Of a stretch of 64,000 bases of DNA, positions 9,646 to 17,562 are shown one piece after another. A program made the translations under genes and the position numbers. The stretch's first letter is position 1; each line of letters opens with the position of its first letter. Location of the stretch: assembly GCA_016742215.1 (NCBI GenBank), contig JACVCC010000002.1:124001-188000 (forward strand), read 5' to 3'. The stretch is from Brevundimonas sp. (lineage in GTDB: Bacteria; Pseudomonadota; Alphaproteobacteria; Caulobacterales; Caulobacteraceae). The notes under the pieces are model-generated. The model searched no databases and had not been told where the DNA came from. It was given only the letters and a program-made list of their open reading frames with translations.

Positions 9646-10296
9646 GAAAAACTAACCAAGGCTGCGCGCCGCTATGACGACGCCTGCGGCACCGCCCACG
9701 CGCTGGACCTGATCGGCGAGCGGTGGGCGCTGCTGGTCATGCGCGAACTGATGCTTGGGCCGAAGCGGTTCGGGGATCTCCGCGCCAGCCTTCCCGGCGT
9801 CAGCGCCAACGTCCTGACGCAGCGGCTGGAGGGGCTGGAGGCGTCGGGACTTCTGGTCCGCCGCCGCCTGCCGCCGCCGGCTCTCGTGCAGGTCTACGAG
9901 TTGACCCCCTGGGGGCTGGAGGCCGAGCCCTTCATCAGCAGCATGGGCAGGTGGGCCGCGCGGTCGCCGGCGCACGACCCGACCATGCCGCTCAGCCCCG
10001 TGTCGATCATGCTGTCGCTGAAGACGATGTTCGATCCGGTGAAGGCGGGTGATGTCTGTCTGTCGATCGGATTCCGGTTCGGGGATGAGAGCTTCGTCCT
10101 GACTGTCGCGGATCGTCTGCTGACCGTGCGCCGGGGCGAGGCGGAGGCGGCGAGCGTGGTGCTCACCGCCACGCCCGAAGAGGTCGCAGGCGCGGTCTAT
10201 GGCGGCGCGCCGCTGCCCGCCGGCGCCTTGCAGGGCGATGCGGGCGTATTCGACCGCTTCACCACCTTCTTCGACCTGCCGCCCAAGGCAGGCTGA
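9637..10296 (+). CDS. HxlR-family transcriptional regulator with C-terminal SCP2-like domain
   Basis: The 219-residue protein starts with an HxlR winged helix: residues 8-100 contain CGTAHALDLIGERWALLVM, LMLGPKRFGDLRASLPGVSA and VLTQRLEGLEASGLL. The Cys in the N-terminal segment is the usual redox-sensing position in YodB/HypR-type members. The C-terminal half (about 120-215) resembles a sterol-carrier/SCP2-like lipid-binding domain, a common partner in this subgroup. The ATG at 9637 is preferred over a GTG at 9616. It is divergent from the DUF1428 gene and convergent with the metallo-hydrolase gene, four bases apart. Confidence 0.85.
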   Translation: MKLEKLTKAARRYDDACGTAHALDLIGERWALLVMRELMLGPKRFGDLRASLPGVSANVLTQRLEGLEASGLLVRRRLPPPALVQVYELTPWGLEAEPFISSMGRWAARSPAHDPTMPLSPVSIMLSLKTMFDPVKAGDVCLSIGFRFGDESFVLTVADRLLTVRRGEAEAASVVLTATPEEVAGAVYGGAPLPAGALQGDAGVFDRFTTFFDLPPKAG

Positions 10297-10300
10297 CGGT

Positions 10301-11206
10301 TCAGCTGGAAGGCAGTGTGAGGCTGTCGTGGACCACAGCGATGAAGGCGTCGGCCTCGCCCTCAAGCGTCCACGCCGCCGCGGGGCGTGAGGCCTTGATC
10401 TGCTCCAGCGTCTGGCCGGCGTCGATGCCTGCCTGCACGGTGGTCATCACGCGCACCAGCATGTCGCGGTAAGCAATCAGGTCCGTGCGCGTGCCGACGG
10501 GGCCGTGAGCCGGAACGATCTGCGTATCCTCGTCAGCCATGGCGATGACCCGGTCCACCGCCGCGATCATGCCCTGAACCCGGCCGCCCGAGCCGGTGTC
10601 GATGAAGGGGTACATGCCGGCGCAATAGACGTCGCCCATGTGGATCACGTCCGACTGGACGAAATGCACCAGAACATCGCCGTCGGTATGGGCGCCCGGG
10701 ACATGAAAGGCCCGGACGGTCTGGCCGTTGAGATGCAGGGTCAGGGTGTTGTCGAAGGTCAGGATCGGCAGGCTTTGCGGATACCGGGCCGCCGGGACGG
10801 TGGCGTCATAGACTCGCAGCGTCTGGTCGGTCATCCGCCGGGTCCGCACTGCGTCATGTCCGATGACGACCGCGCCCTGGCCGGTCATGTAGCGGTTCCC
10901 GCCGGTGTGATCGATGTGCCAGTGAGTATCGATCACGAAGCGCAGCGGGGAGGGGTCGATCGCGGCGACGGCCGCCATCACGCGCGGCGCGCCCTGCGGC
11001 AGTTCGGCGTCCACCAGCAGCACCCCCTCAGGACCGTTCAGCATCAGGATGTTGCCGCCGTCGCCGATCACCACATTCACATTGGTCGCCAGCCGCTGGA
11101 CCTGCAGGGGAGGCTGCGGCGGAGTCGGAGTCGGAGCCGGTGCGGTCTGGGCGATGGCGGGCCCGGCCAGCCCGATCAGGGCGATGGCGGTCAGCAGCGA
11201 TTTCAT
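10301..11206 (-). CDS. Exported metallo-beta-lactamase-fold hydrolase
   Basis: From the ATG at 11206 the 301-residue product has a Sec signal (MKSLLTAIALIGLAGPAIA) followed by a Pro-rich linker. The fold's zinc motif THWHIDHTGGN is present, and later ligands appear in PGAHTDGDVLVHF and ADEDTQIVPAHGP. It therefore looks like an active periplasmic binuclear zinc hydrolase, related to the class that includes B3-like beta-lactamases and quinoprotein-relay enzymes. The substrate is unknown. The open frame extends upstream to 11350, but the signal peptide fixes the start. It is divergent from the DUF962 gene. Confidence 0.85.
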   Translation of the reverse strand: MKSLLTAIALIGLAGPAIAQTAPAPTPTPPQPPLQVQRLATNVNVVIGDGGNILMLNGPEGVLLVDAELPQGAPRVMAAVAAIDPSPLRFVIDTHWHIDHTGGNRYMTGQGAVVIGHDAVRTRRMTDQTLRVYDATVPAARYPQSLPILTFDNTLTLHLNGQTVRAFHVPGAHTDGDVLVHFVQSDVIHMGDVYCAGMYPFIDTGSGGRVQGMIAAVDRVIAMADEDTQIVPAHGPVGTRTDLIAYRDMLVRVMTTVQAGIDAGQTLEQIKASRPAAAWTLEGEADAFIAVVHDSLTLPSS

Positions 11207-11342
11207 GGCGTTTCCGATCAGTGTTTTCCCAGCCTTGAGGCGGGGAGCACGGGTGCGGCAACGCTTTTGCGGCCAAGGGCTCGTCTGGCGCGTTGAAACG
11301 TGAAAGGCTCGCCGGAAACGAGAAAAACGGAGGATCGACCCG

Positions 11343-11666
11343 ATGAGCACCCAGCCCGCGTCCGGCGAGCGCTTCGCATCGTTCGAGGCCTTCTATCCGT
11401 ACTACATCCACGAGCACTCCAACCGGACCTGCCGGCGGATTCACATCGTGGGATCGGCTTTGGTGCTGGTGGCGCTGGCGCTGGCGATCGTGACGCTGAA
11501 CCCGTGGTGGCTGCTGGCCATGCCGCTGATCGGCTATGGCTTCGCCTGGGTGGGTCACTTCTTCTTTGAGAAGAACCGGCCGGCCACCTTCAAATACCCG
11601 CTGTGGAGCCTGATGGGCGACTGGCGGATGTTCTTCGAGACCATCAGCGGCAAGCGCCGCTTCTGA
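11343..11666 (+). CDS. DUF962 / Mpo1-like membrane protein
   Basis: The 107-residue protein has the DUF962 signature: an N-terminal FEAFYPYYIHEHSNRTCRRI, two membrane helices (about 38-53 and 57-72), and a C-terminal FFFEKNRPATFKYPLWSL. The yeast relative Mpo1 is a dioxygenase of 2-hydroxy fatty acids that uses conserved His residues; HEHSNR, RRIHI and VGHFFFEKN here retain such His residues. It may act in inner-membrane fatty-acid alpha-oxidation. A GGAGG ribosome site precedes the ATG. It is convergent with the 3D-domain gene, separated by three bases. Confidence 0.85.
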   Translation: MSTQPASGERFASFEAFYPYYIHEHSNRTCRRIHIVGSALVLVALALAIVTLNPWWLLAMPLIGYGFAWVGHFFFEKNRPATFKYPLWSLMGDWRMFFETISGKRRF

Positions 11667-11669
11667 CGA

Positions 11670-12275
11670 TTACTGCGAGGCGCCGATGTTGTCGGCGGCC
11701 GAGGCCATCAGGGTGGCGCTGGGCTGGCTATCCCACGAAGGCGGGCAGCCGTCGAAGTTTCCGGCGTCCATGATGGTCAGGGTGCGCATGTTCAGGCGCA
11801 TCGCGGGGCGCATCGAGGCGCGGCCGTGGCCGGTGTAGAGGTCGATCTTCTGACCCTTGATCGCGCCGCCGGTGTCCGAGGCATACCAGTAGCCGTCGTG
11901 CAGGGTGCCGTCCGACATCCGCAGGCCCACGGTCTCGGGAATGAACAGGCGGGTGCGGCGCGGGATGTAGCGCGGATCCACGGCCACGGTGCGCATGGCG
12001 ATCGGACGGCAGCCGAGGGAATCGTTGCCCGTCGCCCCGCCGCCGCCTGCGTGATACAGGCGCGCCGAAGCGCTCCAGCGGGCGTCCTGATCCATCAGGG
12101 CTTCCTGTTCGTCCGTCAGCTCGAACGCGTCACTGCTGGAACCTTCATCGCCGGAGGCGGTTGATACGGCAGCCGCACGATCGGCCGCAACGGCGGCTTC
12201 GTACGACACCGGCTCTCCCGAGGCAGGGAAGGCCATCGCCCAGATCAGGGCGAGCGCAGCGGCTGAGCTGAGCAT
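11670..12275 (-). CDS. Exported 3D-domain protein
   Basis: From the ATG at 12275 the protein has 201 residues with a hydrophobic signal segment (MLSSAAALALIWAMAFPASG). The C-terminal half is a 3D domain (named for its conserved Asp residues), as found in MltA/YuiC-type lytic transglycosylases: AVDPRYIPRRTRLFIPE, GYWYASDTGGAIKGQKIDLY. The Asp residues in ASDTGG and KIDLY are the catalytic-type acids. It may cleave or bind peptidoglycan in the periplasm. A GTG at 12287 and a TTG at 12335 are alternative starts giving a longer N-terminus. Confidence 0.8.
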   Translation of the reverse strand: MLSSAAALALIWAMAFPASGEPVSYEAAVAADRAAAVSTASGDEGSSSDAFELTDEQEALMDQDARWSASARLYHAGGGGATGNDSLGCRPIAMRTVAVDPRYIPRRTRLFIPETVGLRMSDGTLHDGYWYASDTGGAIKGQKIDLYTGHGRASMRPAMRLNMRTLTIMDAGNFDGCPPSWDSQPSATLMASAADNIGASQ

Positions 12276-12494
12276 ATGCAGACTCACGGAATCACCGGCC
12301 CCAGACACGTCCGGCGGCTGGCTTTTGGTTTCCAATTGTGTCGAAAGCCGGGCGCGACAGGTCAGCTGCGACTACCTGTCCCGGTTTGCCGTGGATAAGT
12401 GGCGCTTCTGGATGGTTAAGTGGATTCAGGCTGTGCCGTATCAGACAAATCTGTAAGCTGTATTCGCAGATCAGAAATACGTTGCTGGGCCGAT

Positions 12495-13079
12495 ATGCTT
12501 ACTGTCTATGGCGATATTCGTTCGGGTAACTGTTTGAAGGTCAAGTGGTTGCTCGATCTCTCGCAGATCGATTATCAGTGGATCGAGACGGACGTCACCG
12601 CGGGCGTGACCCGCTCCGAAGCCTTCCTCGCCCTGAACCCGGCGGGCCAGACGCCGACGGTGGTGCTGGAGGACGGCCGGCCGCTGGCCCAGTCGAACGC
12701 CCTGCTGCTGTACTTTGGCGAAGGCGGCCCGTTCATACCGGCGGATCCCTATGACCGCACCCGCATGATGGAGTGGCTGTTCTGGGAACAGTACAGCCAT
12801 GAGCCCTATATCGCCGTCGTCCGCTTCCAGCGCGCCATCGCCGGGCGGCCAGCCGACCAGATCGAGCCACGGCTGATGGAGCGGGGATATGCAGCGCTCG
12901 CCCGGATGGAGCAGGCGCTGGCCGGCCGGGATTGGCTGGTTGGAGAGGCTCCGACCCTCGCGGACCTTTCACTGGTCGCCTACACCCGCGTGGCGCACGA
13001 GGGCGACTTCGACCTCTCGGCCTTTCCGAGCGTCGTGGCGTGGGTCTCACGCACCGAAGCGGCCTTCGGGATTTCTTGA
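12495..13079 (+). CDS. Glutathione S-transferase
   Basis: The 194-residue protein begins with a thioredoxin-fold GST N-domain (MLTVYGDIRSGNCLKVKWLL, and NPAGQTPTVVLEDGRPLAQS carrying the cis-Pro and the gamma-Glu-binding E/S-type segment). It is followed by an all-alpha C-domain with the N-capping motif LADLSLVAYTRVA. The first helix has SGNCLKV, so Ser or Cys may be the thiol-activating residue. It conjugates or reduces with glutathione; the substrate is unknown. The ATG at 12495 gives the canonical beta1 strand. It precedes the S1/P1 nuclease gene by 48 bases on the same strand. Confidence 0.9.
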   Translation: MLTVYGDIRSGNCLKVKWLLDLSQIDYQWIETDVTAGVTRSEAFLALNPAGQTPTVVLEDGRPLAQSNALLLYFGEGGPFIPADPYDRTRMMEWLFWEQYSHEPYIAVVRFQRAIAGRPADQIEPRLMERGYAALARMEQALAGRDWLVGEAPTLADLSLVAYTRVAHEGDFDLSAFPSVVAWVSRTEAAFGIS

Positions 13080-13127
13080 GGCGAGGCTTTGGGGTAGGGC
13101 AGGCGGACCAATCGCCGGAGCCCCTCC

Positions 13128-14156
13128 ATGAAGCGCATCGCCCTTGCCGCCGCAGCCGTTTGTGCGCTGGCCGCCGTCGCCGTTCCCGCTGCCGTCTCGG
13201 CCTGGGGGAATACCGGCCACCGCCTGATCGGCATCGCCGCCATGCGCGCCCTGCCGGAGGAAATGCCGGCCTTCCTGCGCACGCCGGGCGCCGCCGCCGA
13301 TGTCGGCGAACTGTCGCGCGAGCCGGACCGCTGGAAGGGCGGCGGCCAGCCGCACGACCGCGAGCGCGACACCGCCCACTTCGTCGACCTGGACGACAAC
13401 GGTTTCGTCTTCAATCCGCAGGGTCCGTCGATCGACAACCTGCCGCGTCTGAAGTCCGAATACGACGCCGCCCTGATCGCGGCGGGGCTGGACGTCGACG
13501 ACGCCGGCTATCTGCCGTACGCCATCTGGGACAGCTACCAGAACCTGGTCCGCGACTTCGCCTACTGGCGCGTGCTGAACGCCCAGGAAGCCCGCGAAAC
13601 CGACCCGGCCAAGCGCGCCTGGTATCGCGTGGATCGCGAGCGCCGCGAGGCCCTGATCCTGCGCGACATGGGCGTGCTGGGCCACTACATCGGCGACGGC
13701 TCGCAGCCGCACCACACGACCATCCATTACAACGGATGGGATCGGAATACGCCGAACCCCGAGGGCTTCACCACCGCGCGCTCGACCCACAGCGCCTTCG
13801 AGGGCGATTTCACCGCCCGCGTCGCCCGTCTGGACGCCGTCGAGGCAGCCATGGCCGCGCCGCAGCTTGAGGGCTTCGACATGCGTCCGCGCACGGCCGC
13901 CTACCTGCGCGCCACGCTGGCGCAGGTGACGCCCTTCTATCGTCTGGAGAAGGCCGGCGCCTTCCGCGACAACCGTGAGGACGCGGCCGCCTTCACCATC
14001 GCCCGCCTCGGCGCCGGCGCGGCGGAGCTGCGCGACATGTTCATCCTCGCCTGGCGCGACTCTGCTGACGACAATATCGGCTGGCCAGCGGTGAAGGTCG
14101 CCGAGGTCGAGGCCGGCACGGCCGACCCGTGGATCGCCATGGTCGGCGAGGACTGA
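13128..14156 (+). CDS. S1/P1-family nuclease, exported
   Basis: A Sec signal ends at AAVSA, so the mature enzyme begins WGNTGHR. In S1/P1 nucleases the N-terminal Trp amino group is itself a zinc ligand. Further trinuclear-zinc ligands are visible in DTAHFVDL, GHYIGDGSQPHHTTIHY (typical H-x3-D and H residues) and the downstream THSAFEGDF. The family cleaves single-stranded DNA and RNA and 3'-nucleotides; some relatives are phospholipase-C-like. The 342-residue length is usual. A sulfotransferase-like gene starts directly after the stop, so the two are coupled. Confidence 0.88.
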   Translation: MKRIALAAAAVCALAAVAVPAAVSAWGNTGHRLIGIAAMRALPEEMPAFLRTPGAAADVGELSREPDRWKGGGQPHDRERDTAHFVDLDDNGFVFNPQGPSIDNLPRLKSEYDAALIAAGLDVDDAGYLPYAIWDSYQNLVRDFAYWRVLNAQEARETDPAKRAWYRVDRERREALILRDMGVLGHYIGDGSQPHHTTIHYNGWDRNTPNPEGFTTARSTHSAFEGDFTARVARLDAVEAAMAAPQLEGFDMRPRTAAYLRATLAQVTPFYRLEKAGAFRDNREDAAAFTIARLGAGAAELRDMFILAWRDSADDNIGWPAVKVAEVEAGTADPWIAMVGED

Positions 14157-15602
14157 TTGGCCGACACGGCCGGACAACTCATTGCCCTCGCCTCGCAGCT
14201 GCGGGCGCAGGGCCGGGCGGCGGAGGCGGCGGACGCCTACCGCCGCCTGCTGTCCATCCGGCCCGACCTGCCGGACAGCTGGTACAATCTCGCCCTGATG
14301 GAGCGGGCCTGCGGTCGCTTCGATGCGGCGCTCGGCGCCTATGAGCAGGCGCTGCGGTATGGGATCACCGGGCCGGAGGAGGTTCGGTTGAACCGCGCGG
14401 TGATCTTGGCCGACGACCTGGCCCGGCACGATCTGGCGCAGGTCGAGCTGGAGGCGGCGTTGGCTGTCGCGCCGGATTATCTGCCGGCCCTGCTGAACCT
14501 CGGAAATCTGCACGAGGATCTCGGACAACGGGATCAGGCCCGGGCCGCTTATGAGCGCGCACTGGCGATCGAGCCGGACAATGCGCTGGCTCTGGCTCGA
14601 CTGACCGGCCTGTCGCGGGTGAACGATCCGGCTGATCCTGCTATCGCCCGGCTGAGGGCGGCCATCGCGCGATCGGGGCGCACGGCGGAGGACCGCGCCG
14701 AGCTGGGCTTCGCGCTCGGCAAGGCGCTGGATGAAGCAGCGGATTACGATGCCGCCTTCGCCGCCTATGCCGACGCCAATGCCGCCAGCCGGCAGGCGAT
14801 GCCGGTGCGCTACGACCGTGCCCGCCACGAGGCCTTCGTCGAGGCCCTGATCGCGGCCTTCCCGCGTCCACCCGTGGCTAATGCGGACGATCAGGCGGCG
14901 CCCGTCTTCGTCTGCGGCATGTTTCGCTCCGGCTCGACGCTGGCCGAACAGATCCTCGCCGGACACAGCCGGGTGACGCCCGGCGGCGAATTGGGCCTCG
15001 TCCCCGCAATCGCTCGCTGGCTGGAGCCCTATCCCGCGTCGCTGGCGACGCGCCCGGATCTGATCGGTCAGGCCCGCGACCTCTATCTGCGCGGGCTGGC
15101 GGCCTCTCGCCCGGGGGCGGCGCTGGTGACCGACAAACGGCCGGATAACTTCCTGCACATCGGCCTGATCAAGGCGATGTTCCCCAAGGCGCGGATCGTG
15201 CACACGGTCCGCGATCCGCTGGACACCATCCTGTCCAACTGGTTCCTGCACCTCGATGGGTCGATGGCGCATGCGCTGGATCTCGACGACATGGCGCACT
15301 GGCACCGGCAGTACCGTCGCCTGATGGCGCACTGGAAGGCGCTGTATCCGGACATTCTCGACCTCGACTACGACGCCCTGGTCCGGGACCCGCGCCCGTC
15401 GATCGAGGCGCTGCTGGGGCATCTGGGTCTGACGTGGGAGGACGGCGTCATGAACTTCCACACCGCCCGGGCCGGGGTGCGGACGGCCAGCGTCTGGCAG
15501 GTGCGCGAGCCGCTGTACGCCCGATCGTCGGGGCGGTGGCGGAACTACGAAAAGCATCTCGGCGGCCTGATCGCGTCCGTTCGGGATGACGGACGGGCCT
15601 GA
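14157..15602 (+). CDS. TPR-sulfotransferase fusion protein
   Basis: The 481-residue protein starts at a TTG immediately after the nuclease stop (TGATTG), with GAGGA just upstream, indicating reinitiation. Residues 1-150 are three to four TPR repeats (LPDSWYNLALMERACGRFDA, LPALLNLGNLHEDLGQRDQA). The C-terminal half is a sulfotransferase: FVCGMFRSGSTLAEQILAGH is the 5'-phosphosulfate loop for PAPS, and ARIVHTVRDPLDTILSNW holds the 3'-phosphate-binding Arg/Ser. It should transfer sulfate to an unknown acceptor; the TPRs may recruit a protein substrate. A tyrosyl-protein sulfotransferase-like role is possible but not shown. Confidence 0.85.
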   Translation: MADTAGQLIALASQLRAQGRAAEAADAYRRLLSIRPDLPDSWYNLALMERACGRFDAALGAYEQALRYGITGPEEVRLNRAVILADDLARHDLAQVELEAALAVAPDYLPALLNLGNLHEDLGQRDQARAAYERALAIEPDNALALARLTGLSRVNDPADPAIARLRAAIARSGRTAEDRAELGFALGKALDEAADYDAAFAAYADANAASRQAMPVRYDRARHEAFVEALIAAFPRPPVANADDQAAPVFVCGMFRSGSTLAEQILAGHSRVTPGGELGLVPAIARWLEPYPASLATRPDLIGQARDLYLRGLAASRPGAALVTDKRPDNFLHIGLIKAMFPKARIVHTVRDPLDTILSNWFLHLDGSMAHALDLDDMAHWHRQYRRLMAHWKALYPDILDLDYDALVRDPRPSIEALLGHLGLTWEDGVMNFHTARAGVRTASVWQVREPLYARSSGRWRNYEKHLGGLIASVRDDGRA

Positions 15603-15621
15603 AGCGGAGTAGGGACGGGCC

Positions 15622-16425
15622 ATGTCCAATCTGACCCCTCCCGTCGTCATCCTCGATCGCTCGCAACTGGCCGACAACATCGGCTCGGTGGCGCGGGTGA
15701 TGGCTAATTTCGGCCTGTCCGAACTGCGCCTCGTGAGCCCGCGCGACGGCTGGCCACAGGACCGGGCCTGGGCCACGGCCTCGGGCGCCGACTGGGTGCT
15801 GGAGGGGGTGAAGGTGTTCGACACGGTGGCTGAGGCCATCGCTGACCTGAACACCGTCTTCGCGACCACGGCCCGCCCGCGCGAGACGCGTCAGCCGGTG
15901 CGCACGCCTCGCGAGAGCGCCCGCGTTCTGTATGACGACACGGCCTCGGGCCTGAAAACCGGCCTGCTGTTCGGCGGCGAACGCGCGGGGCTGGAGACGA
16001 CGGACATCGCCCTGTGCTCGGGCATCACCACCATTCCGATCGATCCGAAGCACCATTCGCTGAACCTGGCGCAGGCCGTGGCGATCAACGCCTATGAGTG
16101 GCGCACCCTGATCCTCGACGCCCCGCCGCCGCGCTTCCGCGATCAGGCGCCGCCGGCGTCCAACGACCTGCTGGTCGGGATGTACGAGCATCTGGAGACG
16201 GAGCTGGAAGCCGGCGGCTTCTTCTATCCGCCCGAGAAGAAGCGCTCGATGAGCCAGAACCTGCGCGTCATGCTGGGCCGCGCCGCCTTCTCGGAGCAGG
16301 AGGTGGCGACCTTCCGGGGCGTGATCCATGCGCTTTCGAAGGGCCGCGGACGCCTGCTGGCGAAGATGGCGGCGAAGAAGGATGGAGCGCCCTCAAGCAC
16401 CGAGCCGCCGTGCGGCGAGGGGTAG
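15622..16425 (+). CDS. trmJ: tRNA (cytidine/uridine-2'-O-)-methyltransferase TrmJ
   Basis: This SPOUT-class enzyme methylates the ribose of nucleotide 32 in the tRNA anticodon loop using S-adenosylmethionine. The 267-residue protein has DNIGSVARVMANFGL (motif 1, RNA-binding Arg), LLFGGERAGLETTDI (motif 2) and IPIDPKHHSLNLAQAVAI (motif 3 of the trefoil knot). The C-terminal region (about 175-250) is the TrmJ-type dimer extension. It sits 20 bases after the sulfotransferase gene, with AGGGA before the ATG, and is followed after six bases by the YnfA-family gene, suggesting one operon. Confidence 0.92.
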   Translation: MSNLTPPVVILDRSQLADNIGSVARVMANFGLSELRLVSPRDGWPQDRAWATASGADWVLEGVKVFDTVAEAIADLNTVFATTARPRETRQPVRTPRESARVLYDDTASGLKTGLLFGGERAGLETTDIALCSGITTIPIDPKHHSLNLAQAVAINAYEWRTLILDAPPPRFRDQAPPASNDLLVGMYEHLETELEAGGFFYPPEKKRSMSQNLRVMLGRAAFSEQEVATFRGVIHALSKGRGRLLAKMAAKKDGAPSSTEPPCGEG

Positions 16426-16431
16426 GGCCAA

Positions 16432-16755
16432 ATGAAACTCGCCCTGATCTACCCGCTCGCTGCGCTGGCCGAGATCGCGGGCTGTTTCGCCTTCTGGGCC
16501 TGGCTGAAGTTGGACAGGTCGCCGTTGTGGCTGATCCCCGGCGTGGCCGCCCTGATCGCCTTCGCCTGGCTGTTGACCCTGGTTCCGACGGATGCGGCGG
16601 GGCGGGCGTTCGCGGCCTATGGCGGGGTCTATATCTGCGCCTCCCTGATCTGGATGGCGATGGTCGAGAAGAGCCCGCCGGACCGCTGGGACCTGATCGG
16701 GGGGGCGGTGTGTCTGCTCGGCGCTGGCGTCATCCTGTTCGCCCCGCGCGGTTGA
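16432..16755 (+). CDS. YnfA family (UPF0060) membrane protein
   Basis: The 107-residue protein has four membrane helices and the UPF0060 signature: [15 protein letters not shown] in the first helix, [19 protein letters not shown] in the third, and [20 protein letters not shown] at the end. The family is related to small multidrug-resistance transporters, and some members export drugs or metals. It follows trmJ by six bases. The yybP-ykoY riboswitch begins about 30 bases past its stop, so the manganese-controlled unit is separate. Confidence 0.9.
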   Translation: MKLALIYPLAALAEIAGCFAFWAWLKLDRSPLWLIPGVAALIAFAWLLTLVPTDAAGRAFAAYGGVYICASLIWMAMVEKSPPDRWDLIGGAVCLLGAGVILFAPRG

Positions 16756-16786
16756 GTCTGGTTGATCCGCCGCAGCGGCTCGGGTA

Positions 16787-16923
16787 CACGCCCCGCCGTT
16801 GGGGAGTAGCCGCCGGCGCCCATAAAGGCCGGGTTCGCGTCAACATACTCGTGGCTTGGGTTCTTCAGGACTCTGGCCCGTGGCGCGATCAGCGGACGCC
16901 GTCCGCCTGGCGAGACCAGCGTG
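16787..16923 (+). ncRNA. yybP-ykoY manganese riboswitch of mntP
   Basis: The leader carries the conserved loops of the yybP-ykoY aptamer: GGGGAGTAG at 16801-16809, TCAACATACTC at 16840-16850 and GGCGAGACC at 16909-16917. Outer stem arms CACGC (16787-16791) and GCGTG (16919-16923) pair to close it. This RNA binds Mn2+ at the docked L1/L3 loops and turns on expression of manganese exporters. It lies directly upstream of mntP, which fits that role. Confidence 0.9.
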
Positions 16924-16945
16924 CCTTGCGATCCCCAACCGGCGG

Positions 16946-16973
16946 GGACGCGAGCGCGCTGTCTCGTGCGTCC
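16946..16973 (+). promoter_or_regulatory. Candidate expression-platform hairpin
   Basis: GGACGCGAG (16946-16954) pairs with CTC/GCGTCC (16963-16973, two-base bulge) between the aptamer and the mntP start at 16990. It has no T-run, so a translational switch is more likely than a terminator. The weak ribosome site GGCGGA lies just 3' of it, where alternative pairing could hide it. Confidence 0.4.
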
Positions 16974-16989
16974 GGCGGATTCGAATTCC

Positions 16990-17562
16990 ATGACCCCAGT
17001 CTCGATCGCCGTGCTTTCGCTCAGCATGTCCACCGATGCCTTCGCGGCCGCGGTCGGCAGGGGCGCGGCCAATCGCCCGCCGGTCGCCACGGCCATCCGC
17101 AACGGTCTCGTCTTCGGCGTGATCGAGGCCATCACGCCGTTGATCGGCTGGGGACTGGGCATGATCGCCGCTGGCTTCGTCGAGCAGATCGACCACTGGA
17201 TCGCCTTCGCCCTCCTGGGCGCGGTCGGCGCGAAGATGCTGTGGGAGGCCTTCCAGCCGGTCGACGAGGACGACGGCGGGGCTCGACTGGCGCGCAACGG
17301 CATGCTGGCGCTTGTGGCGACGGCGGTGGGCACCTCGATCGACGCGGCGGCGGTGGGCGTGGGGCTGGCGTTCATCGGGGCCAACATCTGGGTCATCGCC
17401 CTGTCGATCGGCTTCACCACCTTCGTGCTGACCACCATCGGCATGCTGATCGGCAAGGCCGTGGGCGCGCGGTTCGGCAAGATCGCCGAGTTCTTCGGCG
17501 GCGTGGCCCTGATCATCATCGGCGCGTCGATCCTGGCCGATCACATGGGCTGGCTGGCCTGA
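16990..17562 (+). CDS. mntP: Manganese efflux pump MntP
   Basis: The 190-residue, six-helix protein exports Mn2+ across the inner membrane. It contains two copies of the family's Asp-bearing helix motif: LSLSMSTDAFAAAVGRG near the start and GTSIDAAAVGVGLAFIG in the middle, matching the internal repeat of MntP. ATG 16990 is chosen because the frame upstream to 16921 overlaps the end of the riboswitch. Regulation by the upstream manganese riboswitch is strongly suggested. Its 3' end overlaps the convergent cobB gene by 22 bases. Confidence 0.93.
   Translation: MTPVSIAVLSLSMSTDAFAAAVGRGAANRPPVATAIRNGLVFGVIEAITPLIGWGLGMIAAGFVEQIDHWIAFALLGAVGAKMLWEAFQPVDEDDGGARLARNGMLALVATAVGTSIDAAAVGVGLAFIGANIWVIALSIGFTTFVLTTIGMLIGKAVGARFGKIAEFFGGVALIIIGASILADHMGWLA

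Noticed and set aside
13047..15869. A 940-codon open frame antisense to the S1/P1 nuclease and sulfotransferase genes
   Set aside because: Both sense genes have complete catalytic motifs; the antisense product is Arg/Gly rich with no recognisable fold.
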